A DNA stretch of 43,952 nucleotides from Alicyclobacillus sp. (GTDB lineage: Bacteria > Bacillota > Bacilli > Alicyclobacillales > Alicyclobacillaceae), in assembly GCA_023511725.1 (NCBI GenBank), contig JAIMAY010000023.1, positions 1-43,952 on the forward strand, in the 5' to 3' direction. The notes beneath the pieces are model-generated. The model worked only from the letters and a program-made list of their open reading frames with translations, was not told the DNA's origin and made no database searches. The position numbers and the translations under genes were made by a program. Of this stretch, positions 33,546 to 40,771 are shown in pieces (within the stretch, counting starts at the first letter, position 1; each line of letters starts with the position of its first letter).

Positions 33546-33606
33546 TTTCATGTCTTCGTGGCACCGTAAGCGGAATGAATGTCTTAACCGCCTTTTTACC
33601 CTGTGC

Positions 33607-33633
33607 AGCCGCCCTCGAGGCGGCTCTTTTTTT
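33607..33633 (+). terminator. Strong rightward terminator
   Basis: AGCCGCC (33607-33613) and GGCGGCT (33619-33625), 5-base loop, C, then seven T (33627-33633). No rightward gene lies directly before it. It probably belonged to the GNAT transcript before the IS110 element inserted. Confidence 0.85.
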
Positions 33634-33722
33634 GAAAACGTCCGAAGCACCCTTCGATACCCTGATGACACTGTGGAAGGCCAGTCATAGCAGAAAGAAA
33701 GAAGTGTAAAGTCTACGCACCA

Positions 33723-33815
33723 TGGTCGCAGACCAAAGTATACCCGGCATCCGTGTTTGACACGGCAGCGCGATTTGTCATACCTATTGATAACTTGTCG
33801 GACCAATATTATAAT
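33723..33815 (+). promoter_or_regulatory. Promoter and FadR-type operators of the gntR gene
   Basis: TTGATA (33787-33792), 17 bases, TATAAT (33810-33815) is a near-consensus sigma-A promoter. TTGTCGGACCA, starting at 33795, lies in the spacer and matches the FadR-subfamily operator TNGTNNNACNA exactly. TTGTCATACCT (33775-33785) upstream matches but for the last base, and TGGTC-GCA-GACCA (33723-33735) is a perfect palindrome with similar half-sites. The layout suggests autorepression by the encoded GntR protein. Confidence 0.65.
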
Positions 33816-33841
33816 TAATGCAACGAAAAGGAGGTAGAAGG

Positions 33842-34522
33842 TTGTCGGAAACCCAGGAATTCGATCTGCAGCAAAAAGTGATGGAGGTGATTGTCGAAAG
33901 ACTGGCCACTGGTGAGCGACTCCCTCCGGAAAAGAAGCTGGCCGCGGACCTCGGCGTAAGCCGCTCCGCTTTGCGCGAAGTGTTGCGAGCGTTTCAAGCG
34001 AGCGGGTTGGTCGTGGCTCTGCAGGGGAGTGGTTGGTATGCCCAGCCGCCTGATGTCAGCGCTTCCATTGCCGACGGATGGAACATTCTTCTACGGACGC
34101 AGCCGAACGTGCTGCCACAATTGATGGACATTCGCTATGTTCTAGAAGTGGGCTTCCTCGAAAGAGCCATTGAGACGCTGGGGATTTCAGATTTGCAGAA
34201 AATGAGGGACCTAACTGACAGAATGGTAGCGAAAGCCCGGAGAGGCGAAGAGTTTGTGGAGGAAGATAGGGAGTTTCATCGCATTTTGTTTTCCCGTACA
34301 GGAAACATTCTACTGGAGCAGCTGCTGAAGGCGTTTTGGGACCTGTTTAACCAAATCGAAGACCTGTCGTTCAGACGGTCGAGCGATCTGGTGCGTAGCG
34401 CCGAGCTTCACCAGCAATTGTTTCAAGCCATTTTGACAAAGGACCGTGAATCGGCGACCCGCTATCTTCGGGAGCAATTCACAGATATCCGTCGCAGACT
34501 TGATGGAAGCCAAACACTATAG
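33842..34522 (+). CDS. FadR-subfamily GntR transcription regulator
   Basis: A 226-residue regulator. TTG 33842 is chosen since AAAGGAGG lies 7 bases upstream; the in-frame ATG 33818 lies before that ribosome site. The winged helix (about 1-70) has GERLPPEKKLAADLGVSRSALREVLRAF. The C-terminal all-helical FCD domain (about 85-220) has the metal-binding pattern Asp/His (REFHRILF, and SAELHQQLFQAI). FCD regulators bind sugar acids and organic acids and usually repress the adjacent catabolic operon. Neighbours predict a ligand related to a sugar or uronate. Confidence 0.9.
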   Translation: MSETQEFDLQQKVMEVIVERLATGERLPPEKKLAADLGVSRSALREVLRAFQASGLVVALQGSGWYAQPPDVSASIADGWNILLRTQPNVLPQLMDIRYVLEVGFLERAIETLGISDLQKMRDLTDRMVAKARRGEEFVEEDREFHRILFSRTGNILLEQLLKAFWDLFNQIEDLSFRRSSDLVRSAELHQQLFQAILTKDRESATRYLREQFTDIRRRLDGSQTL

Positions 34523-34559
34523 CGTACCCGCGTCGTTATGTAATAGAATTTTAAGAATA

Positions 34560-34587
34560 TTGTACCCGCTTTTCGACACCTTAGACT
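34560..34587 (+). promoter_or_regulatory. Candidate promoter of the ABC transporter operon
   Basis: TTGTAC (34560-34565), 16 bases, TAGACT (34582-34587), 39 bases before the lipoprotein start. No clear FadR-type operator is seen here, so the operon may also be read from the gntR promoter. Confidence 0.4.
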
Positions 34588-34626
34588 GACCTGAAGGTTA
34601 AGTGACTGTGTTGAGGGGGGTAAACA

Positions 34627-35922
34627 ATGTTCCATTTTTGGAAATCATTTCGGAGGCAAACCAGAGTTGTCATCTCGTCGTTGACGGTATTGATGATGAT
34701 TTTAGTCACCGCGTGTGGTACAAGCAATTCGGGATCGAACACGACGGCAACCAATCAGGTGCAAACCGTCAACTACTGGTACTGGCTTGATGATCCGTCG
34801 CACAACACGATCCAGGATTTGATTGACCAGTTCAACATGACCCACCCGAATATCCACGTGGTGGGGCGGTTGATCCCGTTCAATAACTACCAGCAGACGT
34901 TGATCAACGCGGTGTCATCGGGCAATGCGCCAGACGCCGCCCGCTTCAAGGATTGGTGGGTAGGGCAATTCGCCCAAAACCATCTGCTGACCCCGTTGGA
35001 CTCGTACACAAAGCAGTGGCAATACACTTCAGACATCCTCCCCCAGTATTGGGATACGGGTCGTACTTCATCTAGTTCACCGATTTATATGCTTCCCAAT
35101 GAATATATCACGTTCTACCTTTACTACCGAAAAGACTTATTTGCGAAGGCGCACCTGACACCTCCAAAAACTTTTGATGAGTTCCTGAGCGACGCGCAGA
35201 AGTTGACCGATCCGGCGAAACACCAGTATGGATTTGCTATGCGTGGCGGCGCCGGTGGTCAGGACCAGTGGTATGCATTCATGCTGGCGGGCGGTGCGCG
35301 GATGGTGGACAGTAACGGGAACATCGTGGTCAACAACCAGAAAGCTGTTCAAGTGAACCAGTGGTACATCGACTTGTTCAGAAAATACCACGTGGCTCCG
35401 CCATCGTCGGTCACCGACTCATATGCTCAACTGCTTGCCGACTTTGAAAACGGAACGGTGGCAATGATGGCCCATCACATCGGCAGCTATGCGCTGTTGC
35501 AGCAAAAACTGGGCGACAACCTGGGTGTCGTTCCGATGCCCCAGGCAGATCCTTCTAACCCAGCCACCATGGGCTCCATGTCAGGCAATGTCATCATGGA
35601 TTCCAGCCAACACAAAACGGCTGCCTGGACTTTCATCTCGTGGCTATCGAGTCCAACGGCGATTGACGTGTTGGATCGATCTACGAATGCACAATTGCCG
35701 GTCTTGCAGTCGGTGGCGAACGAACCTTTCTTTCAGAGCAACACCGGTTGGAAAGTTGCCATAGAAGAAGAGAAGTACGCGCACGTGTGGCCGCCGCTGC
35801 CGGGTGTCGGCGCTGTCTCCGGGCATGTTTGGGAGCAGACCATGGACCAGGCCCTTCTCGGGCAAATCTCGAGCCAACAGATGCTGGACCAGATTGCCGC
35901 AACGCTGAAGAGCGGCCAGTAA
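34627..35922 (+). CDS. Sugar ABC transporter solute-binding lipoprotein
   Basis: A 431-residue extracellular binding protein starting at ATG 34627 behind GAGGGGGG. The signal is a basic N-terminus, a hydrophobic segment and the lipobox VTAC with Cys30 as the lipidated residue. A Ser/Thr/Asn-rich linker follows, then the cluster-1 (MalE/UgpB-like) fold: VNYWYWLDDPSHNTIQDLIDQFN, FNNYQQTLINAVSSGNAPDAA and the later SGNVIMDSSQHKTAAWTFISWLSS. This family binds oligosaccharides, sugars and polyols. The two downstream permeases complete the importer; no ATP-binding subunit is encoded here, so a shared MsmK-type ATPase elsewhere must drive it. Confidence 0.92.
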   Translation: MFHFWKSFRRQTRVVISSLTVLMMILVTACGTSNSGSNTTATNQVQTVNYWYWLDDPSHNTIQDLIDQFNMTHPNIHVVGRLIPFNNYQQTLINAVSSGNAPDAARFKDWWVGQFAQNHLLTPLDSYTKQWQYTSDILPQYWDTGRTSSSSPIYMLPNEYITFYLYYRKDLFAKAHLTPPKTFDEFLSDAQKLTDPAKHQYGFAMRGGAGGQDQWYAFMLAGGARMVDSNGNIVVNNQKAVQVNQWYIDLFRKYHVAPPSSVTDSYAQLLADFENGTVAMMAHHIGSYALLQQKLGDNLGVVPMPQADPSNPATMGSMSGNVIMDSSQHKTAAWTFISWLSSPTAIDVLDRSTNAQLPVLQSVANEPFFQSNTGWKVAIEEEKYAHVWPPLPGVGAVSGHVWEQTMDQALLGQISSQQMLDQIAATLKSGQ

Positions 35923-35940
35923 AGAGGGGGTGTCGACTAG

Positions 35941-35970
35941 GTGACGGGAGCGGAGCTCAGTCCCCGTCAC
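35941..35970 (+). repeat. Intercistronic hairpin between lipoprotein and permease genes
   Basis: GTGACGGG (35941-35948) pairs perfectly with CCCGTCAC (35963-35970), and GAGC/GCTC can pair inside. No T-run follows. Hairpins here often protect the upstream mRNA and raise binding protein over permease levels. Confidence 0.55.
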
Positions 35971-36013
35971 CAGTCGTTACTCACTCTGGACCGCGCGCAG
36001 AAGGGGGGGTTTC

Positions 36014-36937
36014 ATGGACACAGTGACCCAGGTCGCCATCGCCGATGTGAAGCGAAGGCATCGGGAGAGCGGCTTGAGATCCATCTGGTACCTGCTGCCG
36101 GCGGGAGTGATTGTCGCTCTTGTAATCGGCTATCCGGTTTTGCGGGCCGTTATGCTCAGTTTCTTCAGGTTTAGTCCCCTTGGTGGCAGTGTTACGTTCG
36201 TTGGCATGCACAACTACGTACAAGTTTTGACGTCCAGGCAGTTTGGAGCAGCCGCTCTGCACTCTGTCATTTGGACGTTTGGGGTGGTTGCGTTTCAGTT
36301 TGTGTTCGGTCTAATTGGGGCGGTGCTACTCAACCAGAAGTTTAGAGGCCGCGGGATTGTCCGGGGACTGGTGCTGATCCCCTGGGCCACGCCGAGTGTG
36401 CTTGCCGCAATGATGTGGATGTGGATTCTCGATGCGAACTACGGAGTGTTGAATGATCTGTTGACCCGGCTTGGGCTTGCCTTTCTGGCCCGTCCCTGGT
36501 TTTCACAGCCGCACACTGCGCTCCCGGCGTTGATGCTGATTGATGTGTGGCAGGGGATTCCGTTCTTCGCCGTAATGCTTCTTGCCGCTATGCAGACCAT
36601 TCCCGACGACCTGGTGGAGGCCTCGAAATTGGACGGCGCCACTGCCTGGAAGACGTTTTGGAGCGTCAAATTCCCGATCATTTTGCCAACCTGTCTGATC
36701 ACCACGTTGCTGAGAATTGTGTGGACCGCAAGCTATATGGATTTGATTCTAATCATTACTCAAGGGGGACCGGGATACGCTTCGCTCACCATCCCTGCGG
36801 ACGCATACTACACGGCTTACTCGGATTTGAATTTTGGGGGGGCAACGGCGATGGCAGTGATTCAGGCGATTGTATTGCTCGGGGTCGTCATGGTGTATCT
36901 CAAGCTTCTGTCCAAACAGGGGATCCTCGACAAATGA
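36014..36937 (+). CDS. Sugar ABC transporter permease (MalF/UgpA type)
   Basis: A 307-residue membrane protein starting at ATG 36014 behind AAGGGGGGG. It has six predicted membrane segments, the first at about 21-42 (WYLLPAGVIVALVIGYPVL). The EAA loop, which contacts the ATPase, is VEASKLDGATAWKTFWSVKFPIILP (about 201-225). It forms the channel with the next gene, whose start overlaps its stop. Confidence 0.93.
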   Translation: MDTVTQVAIADVKRRHRESGLRSIWYLLPAGVIVALVIGYPVLRAVMLSFFRFSPLGGSVTFVGMHNYVQVLTSRQFGAAALHSVIWTFGVVAFQFVFGLIGAVLLNQKFRGRGIVRGLVLIPWATPSVLAAMMWMWILDANYGVLNDLLTRLGLAFLARPWFSQPHTALPALMLIDVWQGIPFFAVMLLAAMQTIPDDLVEASKLDGATAWKTFWSVKFPIILPTCLITTLLRIVWTASYMDLILIITQGGPGYASLTIPADAYYTAYSDLNFGGATAMAVIQAIVLLGVVMVYLKLLSKQGILDK

Positions 36938-37770
36938 TCATCGTGGGTCATGTGCTGCGCCGATCGGTGTTGTGGATCCTGCTCTTCTGCTGGCTTGCCT
37001 TTGCACTCGGGCCGTATCTGTGGATGTTCCTTACGTCCGTGAAACCCGCGAGCGAACTGAGCACTATCCCGGTTCACTACCTGCCGCAGCACTGGACGTT
37101 CGCGGCATATGCGGAGTTGTTTCATACGACCCCGTTTCTCAAGTACATGACGCATAGCATCATCGTCGCGGTCGTCACGGCTTTAGCTACGCTCGTGTTG
37201 GCTGTCCCGGCTGGATTCAGTTTGTCGCGGCATCGGTTCAGACCGAAAAAGATCGTGTTGTCGGCGTTAGTCGCGTCACAATTCCTACCTTCCATTTTGT
37301 TGGTGCTTGCGCTGTTTCCCATCATGCAGAGTCTTGGGCTACTAAACCGTATGATTGGACTGGTGCTGGTCTACACCGGGTTTGTCACACCGTTCACTAT
37401 TTGGCTCGTCAAAGGGTTTGTGGACGGAATCCCGAAAGAAATGGATGAAGCGGCGCTGGTGGATGGGTGCAGTGAACTCAAGGTCATTTGGTACGTGCTC
37501 CTTCCAGTGCTGACGCCAGGACTGGTCGCGGCAGCCGCGTACATCATTATTTTCTCGTGGAACGAGTTCCTCTTTGCCTTGACATTCGCGTCGAAGGACT
37601 CCGTTGCCACGCTCCCTGTGGGCTTAAACACGTTCATTGGGGACTATGTGACACGCTGGGATCTGCTGACGGCAGGTGGAGTAGTGTCTGCAATCCCCAT
37701 CCTGATCTTTTTCACCTTGGTGCAACGGAGGCTGATCAGCGGACTAACATCGGGCGCCGTGAAAAGTTGA
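36934..37770 (+). CDS. Sugar ABC transporter permease (MalG/UgpE type)
   Basis: A 278-residue membrane protein. ATG 36934 (MIIVGHVLRRSVLW) overlaps the previous stop; the frame is open much further upstream, but that lies within the other permease gene. Six membrane segments are predicted. The EAA loop is MDEAALVDGCSELKVIWYVLLPVLTPG (about 170-196). It ends 19 bases before the transketolase gene, tying import and metabolism into one transcript. Confidence 0.93.
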   Translation: MIIVGHVLRRSVLWILLFCWLAFALGPYLWMFLTSVKPASELSTIPVHYLPQHWTFAAYAELFHTTPFLKYMTHSIIVAVVTALATLVLAVPAGFSLSRHRFRPKKIVLSALVASQFLPSILLVLALFPIMQSLGLLNRMIGLVLVYTGFVTPFTIWLVKGFVDGIPKEMDEAALVDGCSELKVIWYVLLPVLTPGLVAAAAYIIIFSWNEFLFALTFASKDSVATLPVGLNTFIGDYVTRWDLLTAGGVVSAIPILIFFTLVQRRLISGLTSGAVKS

Positions 37771-37789
37771 AGCCAGTGAGGTGTATAGC

Positions 37790-38635
37790 ATGACGGTGGA
37801 TATGGTAGAGGTGGCGCGGCGAATCCGTCGCGACGTGATTCAAATGATTGCTGCAAGCCAATCCGGGCATCCGGGCGGGGCGCTGGGCGCGGCGGAGATC
37901 CTTTCTGTACTGTATTTTGACAAGATGAACCACAATCCAAAGAACCCGGACTGGCCGGCCAGGGACAGGTTCGTTCTCAGCAACGGGCACATTTGCGCCG
38001 CCCTATACTCGGCTCTCGCGCGGAGCGGGTACTTCCCGGTTGAAGAACTGCTAACGTTTCGCCGACTGAACTCCCGATTGCAGGGACATCCCTCGAGGCA
38101 CGACCTGCCCGGGATTGAGACGGCCGCAGGGCCGCTCGGACAAGGGCTGTCCATCGCCAACGGGATGGCATTGGGACTGCGGCTGCAGAATGTGGATGCA
38201 AAGGTGTACTGCCTTGTCGGCGACGGGGAGATTCAGGAAGGGCAGTTCTGGGAGGCCGCGATGACATCGGCTCATTACCGGCTGAACAACCTGGCTCTCA
38301 TCCTGAGCTGGAACGGACTGCAGATTGACGGCGCCGTGGCCGACGTGAAGAACATGGAGCCGATTGCCGCCAAGTTTCAGGCGTTTGGTTGGAATGTGGT
38401 GGAGATTGATGGACACGACATCCCCCAAATTCAACAGGCGTTTGAAGAGTTCAGCCGATCCCACAATCAACCAACCGCCATCATCGCTCGCACGGTTATG
38501 GGCAAGGGTGTGTCCTTCATGGAGGACAAGGCGCTGTGGCATGGGAAAGCACCGTCTCGCGATGAGGCTGCAAGGGCACTGCAAGAGATTGGACCGAGTT
38601 CATTCGGCGAGGATCTCGACATCCAGTTCGCGTAA
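37790..38635 (+). CDS. Transketolase, N-terminal (ThDP-binding) subunit
   Basis: A 281-residue half-transketolase. ATG 37790 (MTVDMVEVARRIRRD) has GTGAGGTG upstream; GTG 37781 is possible. The pyrophosphate-binding domain is complete: SGHPGG (25-30), SNGH (64-67), GPLGQG (115-120) and the ThDP motif GDGEIQEG (144-151) with the Mg ligand Asn175. The residue before the usual aromatic-Asn pair reads SWNG instead of the common DxN, a small departure. Transketolases move a two-carbon ketol unit between sugar phosphates. Split forms are known in archaea and in several specialised sugar pathways. The C-terminal partner follows after 13 bases. Confidence 0.92.
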   Translation: MTVDMVEVARRIRRDVIQMIAASQSGHPGGALGAAEILSVLYFDKMNHNPKNPDWPARDRFVLSNGHICAALYSALARSGYFPVEELLTFRRLNSRLQGHPSRHDLPGIETAAGPLGQGLSIANGMALGLRLQNVDAKVYCLVGDGEIQEGQFWEAAMTSAHYRLNNLALILSWNGLQIDGAVADVKNMEPIAAKFQAFGWNVVEIDGHDIPQIQQAFEEFSRSHNQPTAIIARTVMGKGVSFMEDKALWHGKAPSRDEAARALQEIGPSSFGEDLDIQFA

Positions 38636-38648
38636 GGGAGGATATCTC

Positions 38649-39608
38649 ATGACGGTTGCGAGTGGCCGCGATGGATTTGGTCAGGCACTGGTCGATCTCG
38701 GTGCCCAAAATCACCGGGTCGTTGCACTGACCGCAGATTTGGCGGAATCCGTGAGAGTGCACTGGTTTGCAGAGAAATATCCGGAGCGGTTCTTTCAGAT
38801 TGGCATTGCCGAGCAGGACATGATTGGCACCGCTGCGGGGCTCGCCTTGACCGGGCTGATCCCGTTTGCTACTACGTTCGCGGTGTTCGCCGCGCATCGT
38901 GCGAACGAGCAGATTCGTTTGGCCTGCTGCTACAACCGGGCCAACGTGAAAATTGCCGTAAGCCATGGTGGGGTGACGGTGGGCGAGGACGGAGCGACGC
39001 ACCAGGCGTTGGAAGATATTGCCGCGATGCGGGTTCTGCCCGAAATGACTGTATTGGTGCCGGCCGATGCCGCAGAGGCGAGGCTGGCTACGATAGCGGC
39101 CGCCGAACTAGAAGGCCCCGTTTACCTCAGGTTGGGGCGGACACCGGTTCCGACCGTGACGGACGGCACTGGTGACTTTACGATTGGCAAGGCCAAGGTG
39201 CTGCGAGCGGGGAGGGACGCCACCGTGATCGCCTGCGGGGTGATGGTAGGCGTCGCCCTGGAGGCGGCGGACAGGCTGAGCCGAGAGGGGATATCGGTTG
39301 GCGTGGTGAATATGCACACCATCAAGCCCCTTGACGTGGAGGCCGTTGTACGTGCAGCAGAGGAAACTGGATGTGTGGTCACGGCGGAAGAACACTCGGT
39401 GCTCGGCGGTCTCGGGAGTGCGGTATGCGAAGCGTTGGCTGAGCGTGCTCCCGTGCCGGTCGTCCGAGTGGGGACGCGCGATACGTTTGGTGAATCGGGC
39501 ACACCGGATGAACTCCTGCGGAAGTACGGCTTAACCTGCGACGCCGTGGAGGCAGCTGTCAAGCTGGCGGTCGCGAAGAAAGAGAGCTTGTCCGCGGTTC
39601 ATCGGTAA
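38649..39608 (+). CDS. Transketolase, C-terminal (pyrimidine-binding) subunit
   Basis: A 319-residue partner. ATG 38649 (MTVASGRDGFGQALVDLG) has GGGAGGATAT upstream. The pyrimidine-binding domain holds the cofactor-activating Glu55 in GIAEQDMIG and the AVSHGGVTVGEDGATHQALED block; the C-terminal domain (about 195-310) has VVTAEEHSVLGGLGSAV. With the N-terminal subunit it should form an active heterotetramer of about 600 residues per pair. A DXP-synthase-like or pyruvate dehydrogenase-like activity is less likely given the domain split and GPLGQG motif upstream. Confidence 0.92.
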   Translation: MTVASGRDGFGQALVDLGAQNHRVVALTADLAESVRVHWFAEKYPERFFQIGIAEQDMIGTAAGLALTGLIPFATTFAVFAAHRANEQIRLACCYNRANVKIAVSHGGVTVGEDGATHQALEDIAAMRVLPEMTVLVPADAAEARLATIAAAELEGPVYLRLGRTPVPTVTDGTGDFTIGKAKVLRAGRDATVIACGVMVGVALEAADRLSREGISVGVVNMHTIKPLDVEAVVRAAEETGCVVTAEEHSVLGGLGSAVCEALAERAPVPVVRVGTRDTFGESGTPDELLRKYGLTCDAVEAAVKLAVAKKESLSAVHR

Positions 39609-39637
39609 CCACACATGATTTTCGGGAGGGAAAGGAC

Positions 39638-40453
39638 ATGCTCTTCAAAAAGCACACGACCGTTCAAGATACTCCCGGCTATCACGAACTGATTGAAGGC
39701 GAGGCGGAGCACCTTCACTTACTGCGGTTCGGTCTGCTGAACCTGACGGCCGAATATCCGTCGGTCACACGCAACAGCGGCAACGAGGAAATCGGTCTGG
39801 TCATCTTGACAGGTCGCGTCACGGTTCACGTGGGCAACCAAGAGTTTGCCCATCTCGGTGGACGAGAGTCTGTGTTTACCGCACCCGCAACTACGGTGTA
39901 TGTGCCGATTCACACGGAGTATACCGTGACAGTAGAAAGTGAGGTTGCGTCTGTCGCCGTCTGCCGGTCCGCCGCCTCAAAGTCCTATGAACCATTCGTC
40001 GTGCAGCCAGACGACGTTCTCGTTGCGCTGAGGGGGCAGAACAACTGGCGGCGTGAAGTACGGGATATCATGACAGGGAACGTCGAAGGCCGGGTTGATC
40101 GCTTGGTCATTGGCGAAACCATCAACTATCCCGGCGAGTGGTCCGGCTACCCTCCGCACCGGCATGAGGAAGACAGGCCACCCGAAGAACTTAGCTTTGA
40201 AGAAATCTACTACTTTAAGGTTGAACCGAAAGACGGTTTCGGCATCCAAGTCCACTACGGGTCAAAGTACCACGAAGATGCGGGTTACGTGATCCAGGAC
40301 GGCGACGCGTTCGCGATACCGGACGGATTCCATCCGGTCGTCGCCGCGGGCGGATACCGAGTCTACTACCTCTGGTTCATGGCGGGTCCATCGGGAAGGA
40401 CGTTGACGCCTTTCGAGGATCCGAAGCATCGATGGGTAAAGGATTTGAAATGA
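39638..40453 (+). CDS. iolB: IolB/KduI-family isomerase (5-deoxyglucuronate isomerase type)
   Basis: A 271-residue bicupin starting at ATG 39638 behind GGGAGGG. Metal ligands expected for IolB are all visible: His174 and His176 in YPPHRHEED, a Glu in SFEEIYYF (188-189) and His232 in DGFHPV. The GFGIQVHY segment between them is typical of IolB. IolB interconverts 5-deoxy-glucuronate and 2-deoxy-5-keto-gluconate in myo-inositol breakdown; KduI relatives act on 4-deoxy-5-keto-uronate. None of the other inositol genes (iolG, iolE, iolD, iolC, iolJ, iolA) is next to it, so the real substrate here is open. Confidence 0.85.
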   Translation: MLFKKHTTVQDTPGYHELIEGEAEHLHLLRFGLLNLTAEYPSVTRNSGNEEIGLVILTGRVTVHVGNQEFAHLGGRESVFTAPATTVYVPIHTEYTVTVESEVASVAVCRSAASKSYEPFVVQPDDVLVALRGQNNWRREVRDIMTGNVEGRVDRLVIGETINYPGEWSGYPPHRHEEDRPPEELSFEEIYYFKVEPKDGFGIQVHYGSKYHEDAGYVIQDGDAFAIPDGFHPVVAAGGYRVYYLWFMAGPSGRTLTPFEDPKHRWVKDLK

Positions 40454-40493
40454 AATTGCCCAAGTGGGCGTTCTCTCAAGGTGTTGAGGAATG

Positions 40494-40532
40494 GGAGCCA
40501 GCCTCCGATGAAACGGAGTTGGCTCCTTTCTT
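40494..40532 (+). terminator. Terminator of the sugar operon
   Basis: GGAGCCA (40494-40500) pairs with TGGCTCC (40520-40526), with an inner CTCCG/CGGAG stem, followed by TTTCTT. It is 41 bases after the iolB stop. Confidence 0.85.
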
Positions 40533-40771
40533 AGCGGCTGAGAACCGATTACGAGCGCTCGAAGTGAATTCTGTAGCGTTTGGCCGCACTGGCGCAGGAG
40601 ACCTGGGCTCGGGAACGGGAAGGGATGGCTCAAAGGCTCGCACAGGCTCAAGCGGCCCAAGAGCAGGCGGCCCAATTGGCGAGTCTTGCACAGACGGTTT
40701 GCGAGGAGGTGAGCGGCGGGCCACGACGCTGGAAGCCCGTGTACAAGCTGACAGCGCCCCCGAGCCGGGCG
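40533..40771 (-). other. Region 3' of tnpB, possible omega-RNA and element right end
   Basis: No convincing gene. On the rightward strand an 85-codon frame from TTG 40580 encodes an Ala/Gln-rich helical stretch, but it overlaps tnpB and lacks a ribosome site. On the tnpB strand this is the place where TnpB elements make their guide (omega) RNA; GC-rich stems can be drawn, for example GCCCG-GCT-CGGGGGC near 40760 and GGGC...GCCC near 40715-40740. I cannot place the right end. Confidence 0.3.

Larger units (their letters stand above)
32060..33560 (-). mobile_element. IS110-family insertion sequence (approximate ends)
   Basis: The single DEDD transposase gene with non-coding flanks fits an IS110 element. 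IS110 elements lack obvious terminal inverted repeats and make no target duplication, so the ends given are estimates: the left lies between the GNAT stop (32041) and the transposase stop, the right between 33341 and the terminator at 33607. It appears to have inserted between the GNAT gene and a downstream rightward terminator. Confidence 0.5.

Noticed and set aside
33632-33646. Catabolite-repression (cre) site TGAAAACGTCCGAA
   Set aside because: At least three mismatches to the cre consensus, and on the wrong side of a terminator.
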